DNA from: Lineus longissimus
Taxonomy: Eukaryota > Nemertea > Pilidiophora > Heteronemertea > Lineidae
Direction: 5' to 3'
DNA: 64,000 nt
Assembly: GCF_910592395.1 (NCBI RefSeq)
Contig: NC_088311.1
Coordinates: 872,501-936,500, forward strand
The notes under the pieces were generated by a model, which was given only the letters and a program-made list of their open reading frames with translations, was not told the origin of the DNA and made no database searches. The number at the start of each line of letters is the position of its first letter. Within the stretch, counting starts at the first letter, position 1. Both the position numbers and the translations under genes were made by a program. This document shows, piece after piece, positions 61,301 through 64,000 of the stretch.

Positions 61301-63519
61301 AAACGTTGAAGAAGAATCTCGCCGTAAACTCCAAACCAAAAATGCTGACGGGGTAATAATGAACGTGTTTTCGATTGTGCTATGATTAATGTGAGTGCGG
61401 CAGCATTATTCCTACTGTTTTAATTGCTCCCTCCTTGGCAGCTGCCTAACAAAAGAGAGAGAGAGGTGCGGTGAATATTTAATCGTATCTCGAATTCGTT
61501 CATCCTTTTTTCCCCAGAGCAGACTAGATACTCATCGGTGACACCAGTTGGTGAATAATGTAAGTTGAGCTCCATTGTTTGCCAACCAGTATTCGATACA
61601 CGTATCAATACCGCAACCTATAGTTGTCACGATTGATGCCAAATGTCTTCATTATCGATTTCAACCTAAATAGGACTGGACTATGTTCGAATAACACATT
61701 CAAGTACGTGTAATTCATACCTTTTTGATATGAGATGCACTTATCGATTCGTGAACTCTGAATCATTTATCACATCTATAATTATTAGGGAAAAAACAAT
61801 GAGAGAATATCATATTGGAGGTCGGGGAGACGACAGATTGAGGTCCCGGATGATGAGCACTTGAAGAGTGGACATTCTATAAAAGTCCGTTACATCGGAG
61901 TATGGAGTCAATAACCAAACAAAGAGCTTGCCCTGCTGACAGAGGAGGCACTGTCCTCTGATCCACGTTTTAGTTTATATTCCTATTCCTAGGGGGAGAC
62001 TCAAAAAGCGCAACGAAATCTTCACTTTCCGTATAATTGGCGTCGCCTTCCTAATCGATAGTGAAAGCAAATGGCGAAAGAATCACATAATAAGCAGTGA
62101 AATCAGTCAATAGTTTGTCAATGTTTGCTTGTATCGTCTGCAGCCAATAGTTGCCAAGGTAAGACACAGGTCATCAACGCTTACCCAACATCACTGATCA
62201 ATGCAATGGTGGGTTACATTAGAGAAACGAAGACGCTACAAATGGAGACAGCTGTGCGTTCAGTCATGTCAGTCCAGGTTGTGTACATAATTTCAAAATG
62301 AATATTTAAGTTTTTACGAAGTTAGACAATGAGATCCGGACTTCCCCATATACAAAACAGTAAAATTGCCGTTAGCCTATTCAGTAAATTATACCAAGCT
62401 GTTTTGATTGCATGGGAAAACCAAAGGCAACACGACCGAATGTACCCAGCTGGCAGGTGGGGGCTTTTGAGAGAGTTGTCAATAAAAACGAGCTCAGTCG
62501 CTTTTCTTGCGTTTACACGTTTTTCAAATGGGACAAAGAGTAACAATGAAGCCATGGCCGGTACATCTGACTCATAGGCTTACATGAGTGATTAATACTG
62601 TTTATCTCATTCGAAGCAGGATATGAGGCAATAAAGCTGGAATGGAGGACCAAACAATATGCACAGTACCTGTATGTTGACCCGTCAAGAGTTGGAAACC
62701 AAGTTGACACCGTCATCGATTATATCATTGAAAATGGTAAAAAGTCAAGTACTGGTTAAGAGTCTTCCCATGATAATCATCTTCCCGGTCATTTCTTTGG
62801 AGCTAACATTGCCAAGATGAATACTTGGAAGCCAATATTGGCGCAATGGTATAACGCGAAGATCGCTACACATTTTCCAAGTTCCGCCCTGGTGACATTT
62901 TTAGATTAACAAATCGATTTTATGCGATATGATTTTCTTGTTTTCGTTACACCCTCTAAGGAGGCGTACCGAGATTACCAGGAAAACGCCTCTGAGACCG
63001 AGATGGGCGATAATTCCATGTGGGAGGCTTCCTCAAGGATGAACTAACGTTATTACCCTTTACCGAAACCTACTCTGCATGCGTGTTTGTTAATTTCTCT
63101 GTTTACCACCCACCAAATTACCATAATTAGACACGATGAACAAAACCATGTCGACCCAAAATGACTTCGCACAGGAAGCGGTACTGAAAAAGGTGAGCCA
63201 AGTCAGACAATCAACCAATACAGCTCTTCAGCTATCGAAAGGATGATTGAGAAACAAACACAACAATGATAACAAGATGGTGAAACACATCGAAGACACG
63301 TTGCTAACCTGAGGTCATGCCCGCCTTAGCGGCAATGTCTTTTGGTGGCGACATTCTACTACTATGTAACGGAAGGCGGTCAGGTATCCGTAAGGCTCCC
63401 GAGGGACAGTCCAGGCCACTGTGCAACATCATCCGGTTCAATTGCCTACACTGCCAGAGACGGGCCTCCTCATTCAGTCCCATGGGCCAGTCGAACTTGG
63501 CAAGCGAGGCAACATCCAT
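52216..63519 (-). CDS. NOL4: NOL4/NOL4L-family nucleolar protein, seven exons in window
   Basis: Minus-strand exons, in transcript order: 63519-63309, 60245-60064, 57278-57147, 56067-55864, 54106-53990, 53382-53037, 52382-52216. They total 1,359 nt (452 residues plus stop), with continuous phases and GT-AG junctions. The core is very close to vertebrate NOL4/NOL4[11 protein letters not shown], then [20 protein letters not shown], a basic [32 protein letters not shown], and the terminal [20 protein letters not shown]. The vertebrate long form has about 200 more N-terminal residues, which must lie beyond the right edge if present here. The ATG at 63517-63519 would make a short isoform, but the first exon could instead be internal. 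Function in the family is poorly known; proteins are nuclear. Whether this is the single pre-duplication orthologue cannot be decided here. Confidence 0.9.
52383..53036 (-). other. NOL4 intron (last)
   Basis: 654 bp with no recognisable element. The plus-strand open frame at 52333-52743 crosses the exon border and is a shadow. Confidence 0.8.
53037..53382 (-). CDS. NOL4: NOL4 exon, proline/serine-rich
   Basis: Acceptor CTTTCCAG, donor GTAAGC. Residues 283-397 are low-complexity: Pro-, Ser-, Gln- and His-rich, with [10 protein letters not shown] and [10 protein letters not shown]. This part is probably disordered and is only loosely conserved with vertebrates. It ends one base into the Gly codon that leads PTDLS. 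Confidence 0.88.
53383..53989 (-). other. NOL4 intron
   Basis: 607 bp; nothing recognisable inside. Confidence 0.8.
53990..54106 (-). CDS. NOL4: NOL4 exon (PTPPHLTSA region)
   Basis: Acceptor TTTGTTGCAG, donor GTAAGT, phase 0 on both sides. Residues 244-282: [20 protein letters not shown] then [10 protein letters not shown], matching the conserved PHLTSA..AE..LA..CE and KRMRLE of vertebrate NOL4. Confidence 0.94.
54107..55863 (-). other. NOL4 intron
   Basis: 1.76 kb. Two TAGGCCTA octamers (55147 and 55340) and no coding sequence recognised. Confidence 0.8.
55864..56067 (-). CDS. NOL4: NOL4 exon, conserved core
   Basis: Acceptor CACTTCAG, donor GTTGGT, phase 0. Residues 176-243 hold the most conserved block: [40 protein letters not shown] and KSCRRLRR. 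The basic run at about 217-234 is a likely nuclear/nucleolar targeting signal. Confidence 0.96.
56068..57146 (-). other. NOL4 intron
   Basis: 1.08 kb, AT-rich; nothing recognisable. Confidence 0.8.
57147..57278 (-). CDS. NOL4: NOL4 exon with poly-aspartate run
   Basis: Acceptor CTTTTCAG, donor GTAAGT. Residues 132-175. An acidic stretch (D148-152, N153, D154-159) is encoded by a GAT/GAC microsatellite and leads into [12 protein letters not shown], the conserved entry to the core. Vertebrate homologues also have an acidic run here. Confidence 0.93.
58373..59115. mobile_element. 743-bp MITE-like element with ~50-bp terminal inverted repeats
   Basis: The left arm from 58373 contains ATGCATGCATAAAAAC, then CTAACGGCCAAGTTAGAAAA. 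The right arm ending about 59115 is its inverse (TTTTCTAACTTGGCCGTTAG, then GTTTTTATGCATGCAT). Arms match over roughly 50 bp with few differences and extend toward ACGCCCG. No transposase frame is present. No clear target duplication was found, so the superfamily is undetermined and the ends may be a few bases off. A tRNA-like sequence lies inside. Confidence 0.8.
58562..58635 (-). repeat. tRNA-like sequence with A and B boxes inside the MITE-like element
   Basis: Read on the minus strand, TGGCGTAGTGGG (58617-58628) is a perfect RNA polymerase III A box and GTTCGAACCC (58573-58582) a good B box, about 35 bp apart as in a tRNA gene. The T-arm stem does not pair well and no full cloverleaf forms, so it is a tRNA-derived (SINE-type) segment rather than a working tRNA gene. 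Confidence 0.6.
60064..60245 (-). CDS. NOL4: NOL4 exon
   Basis: Acceptor CTCCTTCCAG, donor GTAGGT. Residues 71-131, polar and charged: [19 protein letters not shown], then [15 protein letters not shown]. Only weak resemblance to vertebrate NOL4 here, but phases agree on both sides. KRKRR-like basic residues could add to nuclear targeting. Confidence 0.85.
60246..63308 (-). other. NOL4 intron (3.06 kb)
   Basis: Contains a short (AT)n run near 60327-60341 and a small GGAGGCGT/ACGCCTC inverted repeat near 62960-62990. No exon recognised. Confidence 0.75.
63309..63519 (-). CDS. NOL4: NOL4 first exon in window (start uncertain)
   Basis: Donor GTTAGC, ending in phase 1, which fits the next exon. 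From the ATG at 63517-63519 it encodes residues 1-70 ([15 protein letters not shown], then [17 protein letters not shown]). The frame is open upstream to about 63606, where a TAA occurs. A weak acceptor (TTACAAATTCAAG, ending at 63565) would allow it to be an internal exon starting LDISDLYRFPG. I cannot choose between an alternative first exon and an internal exon. Confidence 0.7.
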
Positions 63520-64000
63520 GAAGGGAACCCGACCAGGAAACCGGTACAAATCCGAAATATCCAACTTGAATTTGTAAAGTTTCCACAATAAGAAGGTGTA
63601 TTCCAATTAATGATTGGTAAATCCACAAGTATCCCTTGGAAACACTATCGCTATCCTTGTCTCTGCATGTGATAATCTTCTTGTTATTTCACAATATTGA
63701 TTGTCAATGAATGATTTCCTACACGTTATGGTTCCACGAACAACTCCCCGCTTGATAACACGAAAGAAAACTCCAGCGTCCTCCTATCGGCTGTATTAGG
63801 AATGGGAGAGCCTTCGCGGGAATTCAAGTCGTTAAGCAATTCAAAGAAGTAGATCGCCCCTAAACCGCCTCGTGTGAGGAATCTCAAGAATGACATGAGG
63901 TGACGCAGGAAATGCTAGTTAAAGGCGAAGAAGCTCATCAAACCAGCGCCTCGAAGATTCCTCCGATTTGAGAAGACAAAGGGATGACGATGCTGTATCT
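63520..64000 (-). other. upstream of first NOL4 exon in window
   Basis: Either the 5' UTR/promoter of a short NOL4 isoform or intron of the long form. No TATA box or further exon recognised; the gene probably continues beyond the right edge. Confidence 0.4.

Overview
The window is eukaryotic (animal) nuclear DNA: two intron-rich genes with GT-AG introns, many tandem repeats and several transposable elements. Both genes are metazoan families, and the repeat style (hairpin-ended dispersed repeat, TA-flanked short inverted-repeat elements, a Ty3/Gypsy-type LTR element, frequent TAGGCCTA octamers) suggests a marine invertebrate. The sequence does not name the species.

Layout. 1-12.3 kb: no gene recognised; it holds a 1.2-kb hairpin-ended repeat with a (CGT)n tract (5.2-6.4 kb) and decayed, unrecognised sequence at 8.7-10.5 kb. 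12.3-37.9 kb, plus strand: a complete POMGNT1 orthologue (protein O-linked-mannose beta-1,2-N-acetylglucosaminyltransferase 1) with 16 coding exons encoding 650 residues in one unbroken reading frame, plus a possible upstream non-coding exon. Its introns hold three minisatellites and two TA-flanked inverted-repeat elements. 39.6-44.3 kb: a 4,720-bp LTR retrotransposon with apparently identical 490-bp LTRs and a 4-bp target duplication. It keeps gag but has lost almost all of pol. 44.9-47.1 kb: a degenerate ~68-bp satellite that changes orientation several times. 47.2-52.2 kb: probably the long 3' UTR of the next gene. 52.2-63.5 kb, minus strand: a NOL4/NOL4L-family gene with seven exons, 452 codons open from an internal ATG. 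The N-terminal part of the long vertebrate form is not in the window. One intron carries a 743-bp inverted-repeat element containing a tRNA-like sequence.

The two genes converge on the intergenic block holding the retrotransposon and the satellite. POMGNT1 acts in the Golgi on O-mannosyl glycans of alpha-dystroglycan-type proteins; NOL4-family proteins are nuclear. No functional link between them is implied beyond being neighbours. No operons, CRISPR arrays or prokaryotic features are present. Gene identities rest on remembered family sequences, not on a database search. Exon borders were set by splice consensus and checked by reading-phase continuity.
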